Below are positions 1-5,832 of a stretch of 5,832 nucleotides of DNA, in pieces. How positions within the stretch are numbered: the stretch's first letter is position 1; each line of letters opens with the position of its first letter. The DNA is from an uncultured Arcobacter sp. Its GTDB lineage: Bacteria > Campylobacterota > Campylobacteria > Campylobacterales > Arcobacteraceae. Location: NCBI GenBank assembly GCA_913062735.1, contig CAJXWI010000186.1:1-5832 (forward strand), written 5' to 3'. The position numbers and the translations under genes are program-made. A model generated the notes under the pieces. That model did no database searches, was not told the origin of the DNA, and was given only the letters and a program-made list of their open reading frames with translations.

Positions 1-506
1 AATGGGTTAATGCAGGCTCAATAGTTGCGCGACTTGTTAATACTTCTAAATTAGAAATCACTTTTAATGCACCTATTTCTTTTATTGCAGGTTTAAGAAT
101 GAATGATTCTTATGATGTAATATTAAACAATAAAAGCATAAAAGCTAAATTAATGGCAGCAATTGCATATGGAGATAAAAGAACACGAACTTTTCCTATT
201 AAATTCAAAGCTACTGTAAATAATGGTTTTATTTTTGATGGGCAAGAAGCCAGAGTAAAATTATCTAAAAATGCAACAATAAAAGCCTTGATGGTTCCAA
301 GAGATGCAGTAATTAAACGTTTTGGAGCGAATATGGTTTTTCTTAATAACAAAGGTACAGCTTTAATGTTACCTGTACAAATTCTTGGATATATGGGAAA
401 AGAAGTAGCTATTTCTGCTAAAGGTTTAAAAGCAGGCGCAGAAATTGTTGTAAAAGGGAATGAGAGAGTATTTCCTAAACAAGCATTACAAATTATAAAT
501 AAATAA
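1..506 (+). CDS. RND efflux periplasmic adaptor (membrane fusion protein), C-terminal part, 5' truncated
   Basis: The first full codon is at position 3; the reading frame is open from the left edge to TAA at 504-506, giving 167 residues. The visible part matches the beta-barrel and membrane-proximal domains of HlyD/AcrA-type adaptors. It has a segment LVNTSKLEITFNAP followed by a TRTFPIKFKA strand and GQEARVKL. A VPRDAV turn and a closing KGLKAGAEIVVKGNERVFP segment follow. The lipoyl and hairpin domains and the signal sequence must lie upstream. ATG at 99 is internal, because conserved adaptor sequence precedes it in frame and no ribosome binding site is seen. In this family the protein bridges the inner-membrane pump and the outer-membrane channel in the periplasm. 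It lies 8 bases before the RND gene, which fixes its role as that pump's adaptor. Family assignment is firm; the substrate class is unknown. Confidence 0.9.
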   Translation, partial: WVNAGSIVARLVNTSKLEITFNAPISFIAGLRMNDSYDVILNNKSIKAKLMAAIAYGDKRTRTFPIKFKATVNNGFIFDGQEARVKLSKNATIKALMVPRDAVIKRFGANMVFLNNKGTALMLPVQILGYMGKEVAISAKGLKAGAEIVVKGNERVFPKQALQIINK

Positions 507-514
507 GGTTAAAA
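504..514 (+). promoter_or_regulatory. Ribosome binding site of the RND gene, overlapping the adaptor stop codon
   Basis: AAGG at 505-508 shares two bases with the adaptor's TAA stop (504-506) and sits 6 bases before the ATG at 515. The arrangement suggests that ribosomes finishing the adaptor reinitiate on the transporter, keeping the two products in balance. Coupling is inferred from spacing only. Confidence 0.6.
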
Positions 515-3500
515 ATGGATTTAATTAAATTTTCAATAAAAAATCCTGTAACTATCATTGTATCGGTATTAATTGTTATATTATTTGGGGTATTGTCTTT
601 AAGTAAATTACCTTATCAATTAACACCAAGCGTTGCAGTTCCAGAGATTAAGATTACAACAGTATGGCCAGGTGCGACTCCTTATGAGTTAGAACGAGAT
701 GTTATTGAAGAACAAGAAGATGCGTTAAAGTCTTTAAATAATTTAATAAAATTTGAATCAAGCTCAAAAGATAACGTAGCTGAGTTAAAAGTTAAATTTA
801 AATTAGGAACGGATTTACGAGCAGCATTACAAGATGTATCTAATAAATTAAATGAAGTGGATTCTTATCCTGCTGATGTAAAAGAACCTATTATTGAAAC
901 AGCAACAGCAAGTCCTGTTGTATGGATGATGCTTCAAACAATCAATGATAATCCAAGACATATTGATGAGTACAGAACCTTTTTTGATGATGAAATTCAA
1001 CCTGCTGTAAAAAGAGTAGATGGGGTTTCTGGTACTTTTGTAGGTGGTGGACGTGATCAACAAATGCAAATTACTTTTGATACTACAAAACTTGCAAGCT
1101 ATGGTTTAAGTATTAAAGAAGTAATAAGCGCATTACAAGGTGAAAATGTAGATGTTTCTGCAGGTATATTAAATCTTGATAGACGATCATACAGAATACG
1201 TACAGTAAATAAATTCTCTAGTGTAGAAGATATTGAAGATGTAATTATTGTAAGTAATAGAGAACAAAGAATTAGAATATCTGATATTGCTAGTGTTAAT
1301 CTTGGTTATGAAACAGCACAAGGTGTTGCAATTTTCCTAGGAAAAGATGGAATATTTTTAGGGGTTCAGCCAAGTTCAACAGCTAATATCGTTAAACTTA
1401 CTAATGATGTTGAAAAAGTTGTAAATAAACTTAATGCTGGAATACTTAAAAAAGAAAATATTAAACTTCAATGGTTATTTGATCAACGACCGTATATTGT
1501 TGGAGCTGTAGATTTAGTACAAGAAAATATTGCTATTGGAGGTATTTTAGCAGTAATAATTCTTCTTTTATTTTTACGTTCAATTTCTCCAACAGCTGTT
1601 GTATCAGCTGCTATTCCTATCTCTGTAATAGGTACTTTTATTATTTTGGATTTAACAGGACGATCACTTAATACTATTTCTCTAGCAGGGATTTCTTTTG
1701 CAGTAGGAATGTTAGTGGATTCTGCCATTGTTGTATTAGAAAATATTGACAGGCATAGAAAAGAAGGTGCTAGTGTAGCGGAAGCTGCATATAAAGGTAC
1801 ATCAGAAGTTTGGGGTGCATTAATTGCATCTGCTTTAACCACAGTAGCCGTGTTTTTACCAATTGTATTTCTTGCAGATGAAGCAGGACAATTATTTAAA
1901 GATATTGCAATAGCGGTAACTGCTTCAGTAACCTTTTCTTTATTTGTGTCAATTTCGGTTATTCCTGTTTTATGGAAAGCTTTGGCAGGATTATCTAAAA
2001 AAGAAGTAAAAGATACGGGTTCTCTTGCTAATTTTGGACATAAATTGGTTGACATTATTATGTCTGTTGTGAAATTATCACTTAAAAATACTTTTTCAAA
2101 GATTTTTACGATACTTTCATTATCGGTATTTTCAGCATCATTAATTTATATCCTTTGGCCAAAACTAGATTATTTACCACAAGGGAATAAGAACTTAATT
2201 TTTAATATTTTAATTACACCTCCTGGACTTTCTTACGAAGAAAGATACGATATGGGAACGTATTTAATGAAAAAAGTTGAACCAAATATTAATAAAGATG
2301 TAAATGGTGTTCCTGGAATGGATCGTGTTTTTTATGTTTCTTTTGGTGATTTTACACTTTTTGGAGCAACTTCTATGCATGAATCACGAGCCAAAGAGCT
2401 GATTCCCTTCTTTAGACCTATTGTAAATTCAATTCCTTCTGTATTTGGAATTTCTTTACAATCTGGAGTATTTGAGCAAGGAATTGGAGAAGGAAATACA
2501 GTAGATATTGATATCTCTGGTGAAAAGATTGAGGATTTAGCCAATGTTGGTGGAATGTTATATGGAGCAACGTCACAAACGTTAAAAGGCTCACAAATTA
2601 GACCAATTCCTTCAATTGAACTGATTTATTCAGAAGTAAGAATAAAACCCAACAATGATGCTTTAAAATCTTTGGGTATGAGTGCAAAAGATTTAGGAAT
2701 TGCTGTTGATGTAATTATGGATGGAAAAATAATTGGTACTTATGCGCAAGATGGTAAGAAAAAAATTGATCTGGTTTTTAAAGCAAATGATGAATTTATA
2801 CAAACACCACAGGACATTATGAGTTCCCAGATTTCAGTTGGAGATTCTTCTTTAGTGCCAATTTCGTCTTTGGCGTCATATACAAGTACGACAGGAATTT
2901 CTGAAATCAGACACTTAAACGGTAAAAGAACAATTACCTTACAAATTACTCCTCCTTCTGGCATGACAATTGATGATGCCATTAAGATAGTAGGTGGAAT
3001 GTTAGAAGGAATGAAAGCAAAAAATATGATTCCAAATACTGTAGATATCAAATTAAGTGGAACAGCAGATAAACTATCACTTACGATTGCATTATTAACG
3101 CAGAACTTTATACTAGCGATTGTGATTATTTATTTATTAATGGCTGCTTTATTTGGAAACTTTTTATATCCAATTGTTATTATGTTTACCGTACCTTTAG
3201 CAACTGCAGGTGGGTTTTTAGGACTTGCTTTAACGAATAAGTTTTTAGCGCCTCAACCTTTAGATGTATTAACAATGCTTGGATTTATTATTCTGGTTGG
3301 AATTGTTGTAAACAATGCCATTTTAATAGTACATCAAAGTTTAAATTATATTAAGAATGAAGGAATGGAACATAAACAAGCTGTAATAGAAGCTACAAAA
3401 ACTAGAATTAGACCTATTTATATGAGCTCACTAACGTCTATTTTTGGAATGTTACCACTTGTTTTAATACCAGGTCCAGGAAGTGAATTTTACAGAGGTT

Positions 3501-3649
3501 TAGGTTCCGTAATTACAGGTGGGTTGGCATTTTCAACAATCTTCACAATTTTTGTAACACCTGCATTATTGATGTTTTTTATAAAAATGGAACAAAAGTT
3601 TAGAACGCCTAAATCAAAAAGCGCGCACAAACTTAATACGCAATCATAA
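515..3649 (+). CDS. RND family efflux transporter, inner-membrane proton-driven pump subunit
   Basis: This is a complete 1044-residue protein, the usual length for AcrB-type (HAE) transporters. It shows the expected two-fold plan. TM1 is near residues 10-30, followed by a large periplasmic porter/docking region to about 335. TM2-TM6 run from about 336 to 487, TM7 is near 527-547, a second periplasmic region runs to about 855, and TM8-TM12 lie between about 856 and 1023. The tail is short and basic. TM4 carries GMLVDSAIVVLENI (residues 398-411) and TM10 carries GIVVNNAILIVHQ (929-941), the two related halves of the relay. Against AcrB, one relay Asp is kept (D402), the second is Ser (S403), and the TM10 Lys is Asn (N933). 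A DN- or DS-type pair with Asn in TM10 is common in non-AcrB hydrophobe exporters. There is no heavy-metal (CusA) signature. The protein is flanked by its adaptor and channel in one operon. The exported substrate cannot be predicted. Confidence 0.95.
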   Translation: MDLIKFSIKNPVTIIVSVLIVILFGVLSLSKLPYQLTPSVAVPEIKITTVWPGATPYELERDVIEEQEDALKSLNNLIKFESSSKDNVAELKVKFKLGTDLRAALQDVSNKLNEVDSYPADVKEPIIETATASPVVWMMLQTINDNPRHIDEYRTFFDDEIQPAVKRVDGVSGTFVGGGRDQQMQITFDTTKLASYGLSIKEVISALQGENVDVSAGILNLDRRSYRIRTVNKFSSVEDIEDVIIVSNREQRIRISDIASVNLGYETAQGVAIFLGKDGIFLGVQPSSTANIVKLTNDVEKVVNKLNAGILKKENIKLQWLFDQRPYIVGAVDLVQENIAIGGILAVIILLLFLRSISPTAVVSAAIPISVIGTFIILDLTGRSLNTISLAGISFAVGMLVDSAIVVLENIDRHRKEGASVAEAAYKGTSEVWGALIASALTTVAVFLPIVFLADEAGQLFKDIAIAVTASVTFSLFVSISVIPVLWKALAGLSKKEVKDTGSLANFGHKLVDIIMSVVKLSLKNTFSKIFTILSLSVFSASLIYILWPKLDYLPQGNKNLIFNILITPPGLSYEERYDMGTYLMKKVEPNINKDVNGVPGMDRVFYVSFGDFTLFGATSMHESRAKELIPFFRPIVNSIPSVFGISLQSGVFEQGIGEGNTVDIDISGEKIEDLANVGGMLYGATSQTLKGSQIRPIPSIELIYSEVRIKPNNDALKSLGMSAKDLGIAVDVIMDGKIIGTYAQDGKKKIDLVFKANDEFIQTPQDIMSSQISVGDSSLVPISSLASYTSTTGISEIRHLNGKRTITLQITPPSGMTIDDAIKIVGGMLEGMKAKNMIPNTVDIKLSGTADKLSLTIALLTQNFILAIVIIYLLMAALFGNFLYPIVIMFTVPLATAGGFLGLALTNKFLAPQPLDVLTMLGFIILVGIVVNNAILIVHQSLNYIKNEGMEHKQAVIEATKTRIRPIYMSSLTSIFGMLPLVLIPGPGSEFYRGLGSVITGGLAFSTIFTIFVTPALLMFFIKMEQKFRTPKSKSAHKLNTQS

Positions 3650-3658
3650 GGAGATAGT
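3647..3658 (+). promoter_or_regulatory. Strong ribosome binding site of the TolC-like gene, overlapping the RND stop codon
   Basis: TAAGGAG at 3647-3653 contains the RND stop codon (TAA, 3647-3649) and a near-perfect Shine-Dalgarno. It lies 5 bases before the ATG at 3659. This settles the start of the channel gene and points to translational coupling. It is a stronger site than the one ahead of the RND gene. Confidence 0.8.
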
Positions 3659-4900
3659 ATGAATTTAAAAAGAATTTCTTTAGTACTTAGTGCAAGTATA
3701 TTAAGCTTAAGTGCTTTAAATATTGATGAGGCTGTTTATTCAGCCCTTATGAATAATCAAGATATATTGGTAAAGAATTTAGAATACAATCAAAAAAAAG
3801 AGAATACCAATGTGAAAAAAGCTGGGTTTTTACCTACTTTAGATTTAAATTATTCTTATGCACACAGAAATAAAACAATATCTACTCAAGATAAAAAAGA
3901 ATCAAGTGCAGCTGCTGTTATTTCATATAATTTATTTAATGGATTTAAACACAGTAATACCTTGCAAAGTGCAATAGAAGATGAAAAAGCATCGTCTTAT
4001 TTATTAAAAGCAAAAAAACAAGATATTATTCTATCAACAAAAAGTGCATATATTTCTTATTTAAATATTGCAAAACAGCTAGAAACGTACATCAGTGCGT
4101 ATGAATTGTTTCAAAAACAATACAATGACAGTAGAAGTAAATTTGAACAAGGTTTATTAGCAAAAAATGATTTATTAAAAATTCATGTAAATATGTTAGA
4201 TGCAAAACAAAATGTAGTAAAAACAAAAGCTGATTTAAAAATTGCAAAAGATACTCTTGGGAACATCATGGGTGGAAAAGATATTCGAAATGAAAAAATC
4301 GAAGAATTGAAAGATATAGAAGATTCATTTAGAACATATCTGAAAAAATCTCTAGAAAACAGAAGTGAAATAAAAGCCTTATTACACAATGTTAAATCAT
4401 ATAAAAATATTTTAGAGGTCAATAAAAGTACGTATTATCCAAAAGTAGATGCATCATATTCATTTAATAGATATGGTGATAATTTGGCATTAAGCGGAAG
4501 AGATTCTAATCCTGATTCTCAAAGCATTGCTAACTTAAGTGCCACTTGGAATTTATACAATGGCGGAAAAGATGAGTCAACTATAAAGATAGCTAGAATG
4601 AAAATTCATGAAACAATGCTTACGTTAGAGAAACTAAGATTGGATATTAAACTTCAATATTCACAAGCACAATCAACACTTGATGTAGCAAAAGAAAGTT
4701 TAGTGATTTCTAAACTTGCCTTAAGTCAAGCCCTTACAAACTATAATATTGTGTCTAATAGATTTAATGAAGGAGTATCAAGTACTACAGATTTAATTGA
4801 TGCGAACTATTTATTAACTCAAGCAAAACAGAGATTTTATGGCGCTTTTTATTCAAAATTTTTAGCATATGCTTCTTTAGATAGAGTAACAGAAAAATAA
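3659..4900 (+). CDS. TolC-family outer-membrane efflux channel
   Basis: This is a complete 413-residue protein. Residues 1-19 form a Sec signal peptide (basic MNLKR, hydrophobic core, likely cleavage after LSLSA). There is no lipobox and no cysteine at all, so it is not lipid-anchored as OprM is. The family's internal duplication is clear. Repeat one has GFLPTLDLNYSY (56-67), YNLFNGFK (90-97) and SKFEQGLLAKNDLL (160-173). Repeat two has YYPKVDASYSF (259-269), WNLYNGGK (297-304) and NRFNEGVSSTTDLI (367-380). The repeats supply paired beta strands for the outer-membrane barrel and long helices for the periplasmic tunnel, with the channel forming as a trimer. It follows the RND gene by 9 bases and is probably the dedicated exit duct of this pump, though TolC proteins can serve several pumps. 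It is slightly short for the family, but both repeats are intact. Confidence 0.93.
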   Translation: MNLKRISLVLSASILSLSALNIDEAVYSALMNNQDILVKNLEYNQKKENTNVKKAGFLPTLDLNYSYAHRNKTISTQDKKESSAAAVISYNLFNGFKHSNTLQSAIEDEKASSYLLKAKKQDIILSTKSAYISYLNIAKQLETYISAYELFQKQYNDSRSKFEQGLLAKNDLLKIHVNMLDAKQNVVKTKADLKIAKDTLGNIMGGKDIRNEKIEELKDIEDSFRTYLKKSLENRSEIKALLHNVKSYKNILEVNKSTYYPKVDASYSFNRYGDNLALSGRDSNPDSQSIANLSATWNLYNGGKDESTIKIARMKIHETMLTLEKLRLDIKLQYSQAQSTLDVAKESLVISKLALSQALTNYNIVSNRFNEGVSSTTDLIDANYLLTQAKQRFYGAFYSKFLAYASLDRVTEK

Positions 4901-4928
4901 TAATCTTAAGGACTTCCTTAAGATTATT
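4899..4928. terminator. Long perfect hairpin at the end of the efflux operon (putative terminator)
   Basis: A perfect 13-bp stem, AATAATCTTAAGG (4899-4911) with its complement (4916-4928), is closed by a 4-base loop ACTT. It begins inside the TAA stop codon (4898-4900) of the channel gene. On the + strand it is not followed by a clear T run (CACTTATCAATT follows). On the - strand the hairpin is followed by TATTTTTCT-like sequence, since AGAAAAATA precedes it on the + strand. It may therefore terminate leftward antisense transcripts at least as well, or protect the 3' end of the operon mRNA. The hairpin is certain; the mode of action is inferred. Confidence 0.75.
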
Positions 4929-4956
4929 CACTTATCAATTATAATAATTAAAATCA

Positions 4957-4968
4957 TAAATAAATAAA
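4957..4968 (+). repeat. Three tandem TAAA units
   Basis: TAAATAAATAAA, three perfect 4-base units. It is complementary to the TTTA run at 5037-5052, so the two could pair across a loop of about 68 bases. The pairing is A/T only and probably weak. Chance occurrence in such AT-rich DNA is quite possible. Confidence 0.5.
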
Positions 4969-5036
4969 TTAAGTAAAAAATTTAAGAAAAATATAAATTT
5001 AGTAGCAAAAAGTTACAGATGTATTATTAGTGAACT

Positions 5037-5052
5037 TTTATTTATTTATTTA
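5037..5052 (+). repeat. Four tandem TTTA units
   Basis: TTTATTTATTTATTTA, four perfect 4-base units, followed by further T-rich sequence to about 5065. Short tetranucleotide runs like this can vary in copy number by slippage. It lies about 40 bases upstream of the proposed fumarase -10 element and could also act as a bendable, UP-element-like tract. Function is unproven. Confidence 0.5.
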
Positions 5053-5082
5053 CTTTTCTTTTTAATCCTAATAACTAGGTAT

Positions 5083-5090
5083 CTACGTAG
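5083..5090. promoter_or_regulatory. CTACGTAG palindrome abutting the -10 hexamer
   Basis: A perfect 8-base palindrome immediately upstream of the TATAAT at 5091-5096, in the -35/-10 spacer. Its centre, ACG, stands out in the surrounding A/T background. A bound protein here would block RNA polymerase. It is short, so the operator role is only a suggestion. Confidence 0.3.
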
Positions 5091-5096
5091 TATAAT
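5091..5096 (+). promoter_or_regulatory. Putative -10 element of the fumarase promoter
   Basis: A perfect TATAAT. No good TTGACA-like hexamer is found 16-18 bases upstream; instead there is T-rich sequence (5054-5066), as is usual for sigma-70 promoters of Campylobacterota, where the -35 box is poorly conserved. Transcription would start near 5102-5104, leaving a leader of about 125 bases before the ATG at 5228. It is the best candidate in the gap, but TATAAT also arises by chance in DNA this rich in A/T. Confidence 0.45.
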
Positions 5097-5107
5097 TTAA
5101 AAAATAT

Positions 5108-5122
5108 GTACAATTATTGTAC
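5108..5122. promoter_or_regulatory. Perfect 7-1-7 palindrome, candidate operator
   Basis: GTACAAT-T-ATTGTAC is a perfect inverted repeat with one central base. It starts about 11 bases after the TATAAT hexamer, so it would cover the early transcribed region, a place typical of repressor sites. The 7-1-7 layout and the AAT-N-ATT core are like those of Fur-superfamily boxes (PerR: TTATAAT-N-ATTATAA), with 5 of 7 bases per arm matching PerR. A TACAAT..ATTGTA core also recalls MarR/OhrR-type sites, but those have a different spacing. Which regulator binds, if any, is unknown. Confidence 0.45.
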
Positions 5123-5217
5123 TTAGCTACCTTGTCCTAAATTGGATATACTCATAGCATAAATTCAAATTATTTAAGATGAACAAAAAAATATGTTTTA
5201 ATTAACTTGTTTTACAC

Positions 5218-5222
5218 AGGAG
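5218..5222 (+). promoter_or_regulatory. Ribosome binding site of the fumarase gene
   Basis: AGGAG, 5 bases before the ATG at 5228. It fixes the start. The frame is closed upstream by an in-frame TGA at 5180-5182, with no better start between. Confidence 0.85.
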
Positions 5223-5227
5223 CTATA

Positions 5228-5832
5228 ATGGGAAAAATTACAGAAGACGATATCAGACAAAGTGTTGCAGACGCTATTCAATATATTTCATACTATCATC
5301 CAGAGGATTTTGTAAAAGGTATGGTTGAAGCTTATGAAAAAGAAAAATCAGTTGCAGCTAAAAATGCTATTGGACAAATATTAATTAATTCAAAAATGTG
5401 TGCAATGGGTCACAGACCACTTTGTCAAGATACAGGTTCTATTAATGTATTTGTTAAAGTAGGATTAAATGCCAACCTTGAAATCACAAAAGAATTGAAT
5501 GATATTATTAATGAAGGGGTGGCTTTAGGATATAAAGACCCAATTAATACACTTAGATATTCAATTGTAAGTGATCCTGCTGGAAAAAGAGTTAATACAA
5601 AAGACAATACTCCTGCTGTTATTCATGTATCTGTAAATAATGGTGATACTATAGATATTACTGTTGCTGCAAAAGGTGGAGGAAGTGAAAACAAATCTAA
5701 ATTTGCTGTATTAAATCCCAGTGATTCAATCTATGATTGGGTTATGGAAAATGCTAGAAATATGGGTGCTGGATGGTGCCCTCCTGGTATTATAGGTATT
5801 GGTATTGGTGGAAATCCAGAGAAATCAATGTT
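5228..5832 (+). CDS. fumA: Class I iron-sulfur fumarate hydratase, N-terminal 201 residues, 3' truncated
   Basis: The frame is open from ATG at 5228 to the right edge. Class I fumarases interconvert fumarate and malate in the citric acid cycle, in the cytoplasm, using an oxygen-sensitive [4Fe-4S] cluster held by three cysteines. Two ligand contexts are visible: RPLCQDTG (C66) and GAGWCPPG (C184); the third should lie beyond the window. KGGGSENKSK (149-158) and LNPSDSI (162-168) are further family signatures. The opening (ITEDDIRQSVADAIQYISYY), TKDNTPAVIH and MGAGWCPPG resemble the single-chain enzymes of about 500 residues known from Pseudomonas-like bacteria. They differ from E. coli FumA, whose N-terminus is longer, and from the short TtdA-type alpha subunit. 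About 300 residues are therefore expected outside. A two-subunit form cannot be fully excluded. The gene has its own leader and candidate promoter, separate from the efflux operon. Confidence 0.93.
   Translation, partial: MGKITEDDIRQSVADAIQYISYYHPEDFVKGMVEAYEKEKSVAAKNAIGQILINSKMCAMGHRPLCQDTGSINVFVKVGLNANLEITKELNDIINEGVALGYKDPINTLRYSIVSDPAGKRVNTKDNTPAVIHVSVNNGDTIDITVAAKGGGSENKSKFAVLNPSDSIYDWVMENARNMGAGWCPPGIIGIGIGGNPEKSM

Larger units (their letters stand above)
4929..5227. other. AT-rich intergenic region between efflux operon and fumarase gene
   Basis: About 300 bases without a convincing gene. The left two thirds (4929-5065) are almost pure A/T with tetranucleotide runs. The right third holds the elements listed separately: a -10 hexamer, two palindromes and the fumarase ribosome binding site. 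No tRNA-like fold or riboswitch-like conserved core was recognised. The region most likely separates two transcription units and carries the fumarase promoter. Confidence 0.7.

Noticed and set aside
99..101. ATG as a possible start of the adaptor gene
   Set aside because: In-frame conserved adaptor sequence continues upstream to the window edge, and a protein starting here would lack most of the family's domains.
1483..2055. 190-codon open frame on the - strand inside the RND gene
   Set aside because: It lies wholly antisense to a well-supported transporter region (TM2-TM6), its product has no family features, and it has no ribosome binding site that I can see. The same holds for the shorter antisense frames at 110-352, 848-1069, 2332-2544, 2740-3051, 4183-4422 and 5425-5607.
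4940..4945. Second TATAAT hexamer just after the operon hairpin
   Set aside because: It is embedded in nearly pure A/T sequence, has an overlapping match on the other strand, lacks a -35, and would give a leader of about 280 bases. The hexamer at 5091 is better placed.
5135..5146. TCC..GGA imperfect palindrome in the leader (TCCTAAATTGGA)
   Set aside because: Two of six pairs fail, including the centre. It is not distinguishable from chance.
5132..5160. TTGTCC and TAGCAT with 17-base spacing as an alternative fumarase promoter
   Set aside because: Both hexamers match consensus at only 4 of 6 bases, and the -10 lacks the key central TA. It is kept only as a weak alternative to the TATAAT at 5091.
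5179..5205. Eight-codon frame (MNKKICFN) in the fumarase leader
   Set aside because: It has only a weak ribosome binding site, no run of regulatory codons and no attenuator hairpin next to it. Frames this short are expected by chance.
1..5832. Possible mobile element, CRISPR array, toxin-antitoxin or defence system
   Set aside because: No transposase, integrase, spaced direct repeats or unassigned gene pair is present. All coding space belongs to the efflux operon and the fumarase.

Overview
The window is strongly AT-rich, with A/T-ending codons throughout and tightly packed genes in one direction. Together with the gene types, this suggests a bacterium of the Campylobacterota, most likely the Arcobacter group. 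That placement is inference from composition and protein style; no marker gene is present to prove it. All genes seen are on the + strand.

Positions 1-4900 hold most of a tripartite RND efflux operon. It has the C-terminal part of a periplasmic adaptor (membrane fusion protein, cut by the left edge), a complete 1044-residue inner-membrane RND transporter, and a complete 413-residue TolC-type outer-membrane channel with a signal peptide. The gaps are 8 and 9 bases, and each downstream ribosome binding site overlaps the previous stop codon, so co-transcription and translational coupling are likely. Together the three would form a proton-driven pump spanning both membranes and exporting drugs, bile-like compounds, fatty acids or other hydrophobic solutes. 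The substrate cannot be read from the sequence. The operon promoter and any linked regulator lie outside the window. A long perfect hairpin begins at the last two bases of the channel gene's stop codon and ends the operon.

Positions 4929-5227 are a non-coding, very AT-rich gap. It holds a good -10 hexamer, a short palindrome just upstream of it and a perfect 7-1-7 palindrome just downstream. These look like the control region of the next gene.

From 5228 to the right edge is the first 201 codons of a class I (iron-sulfur) fumarate hydratase of the single-chain, roughly 500-residue type, an enzyme of the citric acid cycle. It is functionally unrelated to the pump and very probably a separate transcription unit.

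I see no mobile element, CRISPR array, tRNA or rRNA, and no clearly new system. The points most worth a second look are the operator-like palindrome in front of the fumarase gene and the altered proton-relay residues of the RND transporter.
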